A stretch of DNA of 47,716 nt from Candidatus Yanofskyibacteriota bacterium (GTDB taxonomy: Bacteria > Patescibacteriota > Minisyncoccia > JACQLN01). The translations under genes were made by a program, and so were the position numbers. Numbering within the stretch: the stretch's first letter is position 1; each line of letters begins with the position of its first letter. Location: NCBI GenBank assembly GCA_943359335.1, contig CALRHC010000007.1:1-47716 (forward strand), read 5' to 3'. A model generated the notes under the pieces. The model searched no databases and had not been told where the DNA came from. It was given only the letters and a program-made list of their open reading frames with translations. This document shows, piece by piece, positions 45,515-47,716 of the stretch.

Positions 45515-46009
45515 ATGGATAAAAAATGGATAGCTGGTATCGCTGGCTTGTTTGACCCCACACTTATAAAACTAGCGCAGGAAATTGCCAAAAAAATTCC
45601 CGAAGGAAAATTGTCACATTCAAACTTAGCTGAATCTCTTTTAGGTGCTTTACGTGGAATAGTAGAAACCCACGCCGAAAAATTTTCTGGTGCATCTTCA
45701 GTGGCCGTAGAAAAATTAAGTAATCTTTCGGGATTTCTTTCTGCAACTTTAGCAAGAACAAAAGGAGAAACTAGTAATCACGATTTACTTCAGATTTTTT
45801 TAGCACAAACTCTGGAACGCTTAAGAAACGCCGAAGACCCGCAAAAAGAATTTGGAAAAATAAAAGAAGAACTAGTTTTGTTTAAACAAATTATGGAATT
45901 GGCTTATCCCAAAGTAGAATCAGCATCTCCTGTACTAGAAAGTTTTAATAAGAAGCTGGAAGAAATCCGAGAAAAACTAAAACCTGCTGGTTCAACAAGC
46001 TCACCATAA
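45515..46009 (+). CDS. Uncharacterised helical cytoplasmic protein
   Basis: SD GGAGG upstream; 164 aa. Confidence 0.7.
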   Translation: MDKKWIAGIAGLFDPTLIKLAQEIAKKIPEGKLSHSNLAESLLGALRGIVETHAEKFSGASSVAVEKLSNLSGFLSATLARTKGETSNHDLLQIFLAQTLERLRNAEDPQKEFGKIKEELVLFKQIMELAYPKVESASPVLESFNKKLEEIREKLKPAGSTSSP

Positions 46010-46021
46010 AGGAGGCTTAAT

Positions 46022-46873
46022 ATGGCCACAACTAGCGAATCTTTAGGTAAAACGGTTGAACTGATGTTTGATATCGCCATATACGGCGCTGAAAAAACTT
46101 ATCAAAAAGTAAAATCTTCGGCGCCAACATATCTTAAAGCACTGTTTAAAGGCATAGCTATTTGGTTTTTATTTATGTTCGCTTCTATGTTTTTAAAGGC
46201 TTACACTGGTATGGTGGAATTTGCATATGTTGGAGCAACTTTGTGCATAATTCTCGGTATTGCGCTTGCGTTTTTGGCATCACCCCTTGGAATTGTCATA
46301 GGCATGCTAAAAGTAGAAACTCTAAACCCAGCGCTAGCCGGGAGTAGTTATACAAGAGGAGCCCTAAGTATTATTTTTGTAACACTTTTAGCGTTTCTTT
46401 ATGTAATAAGAATGCCGGTAGAAAACAACCCAGGCACAATGCCTATACTGCTAATATGCGCTTCTGCTTTAGTAATAGGCATACACCTGTGGGGCAGTTG
46501 GATTCCGCCAAAGCTTTATACTTTGATAGTTATGGGTACAATGGCTTACACTACACTTTCTCTTTTTGATCCTAACCCTGTAGGTTTTGTCCTGACCAGC
46601 TTTAATCCCACATACTCCACCTACCAAGGTAATAAATACAGTAGAGAAGAAGTAATAATTGTTCCCAATAACGACAAGGATTTTTCTGAATTAATTACTT
46701 TGTATGGAAATTATAATGTAGTTTTTAAAGGCTGGGCACATTTTCTACCAGAAGGTTCAAATGAATATATAACAGCAAGCTCAAGCCAAGATTTTAACTA
46801 CCCATCTTTAAAAAAATTCCGTGTTCGTAGCCAACTCGGCTTGGTAGTATTTACACCTATAAACAGTGATTGA
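46022..46873 (+). CDS. Uncharacterised multi-TM protein
   Basis: SD AAAGGAGG upstream; multiple TM then soluble C-terminal region. Confidence 0.72.
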   Translation: MATTSESLGKTVELMFDIAIYGAEKTYQKVKSSAPTYLKALFKGIAIWFLFMFASMFLKAYTGMVEFAYVGATLCIILGIALAFLASPLGIVIGMLKVETLNPALAGSSYTRGALSIIFVTLLAFLYVIRMPVENNPGTMPILLICASALVIGIHLWGSWIPPKLYTLIVMGTMAYTTLSLFDPNPVGFVLTSFNPTYSTYQGNKYSREEVIIVPNNDKDFSELITLYGNYNVVFKGWAHFLPEGSNEYITASSSQDFNYPSLKKFRVRSQLGLVVFTPINSD

Positions 46874-46906
46874 AAAAAAACTATACCTCCTAAAATCCCG
46901 TTAAAA

Positions 46907-46942
46907 ACCAAAACACCCTCGACAGAAGTCGGGGTGTTTTTA
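46907..46942. terminator. Intrinsic terminator
   Basis: AAAACACCCTCGAC-agaa-GTCGGGGTGTTTTT. Confidence 0.75.
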
Positions 46943-46965
46943 TTTTAGGTTTTTATAAACCTAAA

Positions 46966-47322
46966 CTATACCAAACTATTTACGAAACCAACTATAGAAT
47001 AGGAAACTACAACCACTACCAAGCCTATTACAGCATAAAGAATTAAGCTCTTTGCTTGGCCAAGTTTCTTTTCGTCTCCACCAGAAGAAATATACAAATA
47101 ACCAGCATAGATAATCATAGCCACAGCTACTATGGCTATGAGGCTAATAACGTAATTAACAACAGTGACTACTTTAGCTTCTATAGAAGTTATTGTAAGA
47201 CTTGCATCTTGATCCACTACTGGTATATCTTGGGCGAGAGCAAAAGAAAAACCAAGCACAAATAGCGACAAGGACACTAAACCGACAGAGATCAACTTAT
47301 ATAAGTTTTTAATTTTCAACAT
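46966..47322 (-). CDS. T4SS_pilin-family (VirB2/TrbC-like) small membrane protein
   Basis: Signal peptide, two TMs: VVNYVISLIAIVAVAMIIYAGYLYISSGGDEKKLGQAKSLILYAVIGLVVVVVSYSIVGFVNSLV. Confidence 0.82.
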   Translation of the reverse strand: MLKIKNLYKLISVGLVSLSLFVLGFSFALAQDIPVVDQDASLTITSIEAKVVTVVNYVISLIAIVAVAMIIYAGYLYISSGGDEKKLGQAKSLILYAVIGLVVVVVSYSIVGFVNSLV

Positions 47323-47433
47323 TTTTTAAATATTAAAAGATAATTAAAAGGAATTTTTTATTAAAAATAAAAAATATCGACTTTATGTTATTTTATCATA
47401 CGGTAGCACCATATAACAAACAGCCTGTGGATA

Positions 47434-47716
47434 TTAATTTAACACACTATTAACAAAGCCAACTACAGACTTCGAAAGTATAAGCACAATCAAACCTATA
47501 ACAACCCACATAAGCGTCTGCTTAGCTTGTTTAATATTATCGGGCTTATCTCCGCCAGTTATAAATAAAAACCCAGCATAAACAACCATAATAACCGCTA
47601 TAGGGCCTGCTAAAAACAAGAAGAAGTTAATTATTTTGTCTATTAAAGTAGTTATGGTTGCATCTTGCCCCAAGGGATTACATATAACACCATCACAAGC
47701 AGGAGCATGAGCATCA
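47434..47716 (-). CDS. T4SS_pilin-family small membrane protein (partial, runs off right edge)
   Basis: Reading frame stays open past track start: DAHAPACDGVICNPLGQDATITTLIDKIINFFLFLAGPIAVIMVVYAGFLFITGGDKPDNIKQAKQTLMWVVIGLIVLILSKSVVGFVNSVLN. Confidence 0.82.
   Translation of the reverse strand, partial: DAHAPACDGVICNPLGQDATITTLIDKIINFFLFLAGPIAVIMVVYAGFLFITGGDKPDNIKQAKQTLMWVVIGLIVLILSKSVVGFVNSVLN

Overview
This is a contiguous AT-rich bacterial chromosomal segment. Its gene content (short genes, minimal type IV pilus operon, CPR-type T4SS_pilin-like proteins, RNase Y, membrane pyrophosphatase) suggests Candidate Phyla Radiation/Patescibacteria; this is inference, as there is no rRNA in the window. 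Housekeeping genes include typA, secA, rny, gpmI, clpP, tig, hppA, nusA, trpS, HU, hpf and a cold-shock gene. There is a type IV pilus operon (pilB, pilC, three prepilins, a PilX-like protein, pilM/N/O, a lamin-tail-domain protein). An uncharacterised four-gene membrane-protein cluster lies near the right edge, and four tRNA genes (Pro-TGG, Gly-TCC, Arg-TCG, Leu-TAG) were read by eye. The most interesting signals are non-coding. (1) tRNA-Pro and tRNA-Gly are each followed by a hairpin, then a homologous ~90-nt structured module, then a 19-nt copy of that tRNA's own 3' end starting at the same T-loop position; the two modules share stems with at least one compensatory pair change. (2) Two copies of a ~100-117 bp MITE-like element share a 12-bp terminal inverted repeat CCCGTTAGAAGC and are each flanked by 5-bp direct repeats; removing one copy in silico restores an overlapping ATPase/permease gene pair. 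(3) Degenerate 7-nt-period repeat arrays occur at about ten loci, several of them in frame inside genes (glycosyltransferase, SecA, XerC/D, N-terminal leaders of three pilin-like genes). (4) A GC-rich gene encodes a secreted protein with a C-terminal FlgD/T9SS-type sorting-like domain, with its own promoter and terminator. All calls are from reading the sequence; no searches or folding programs were run.
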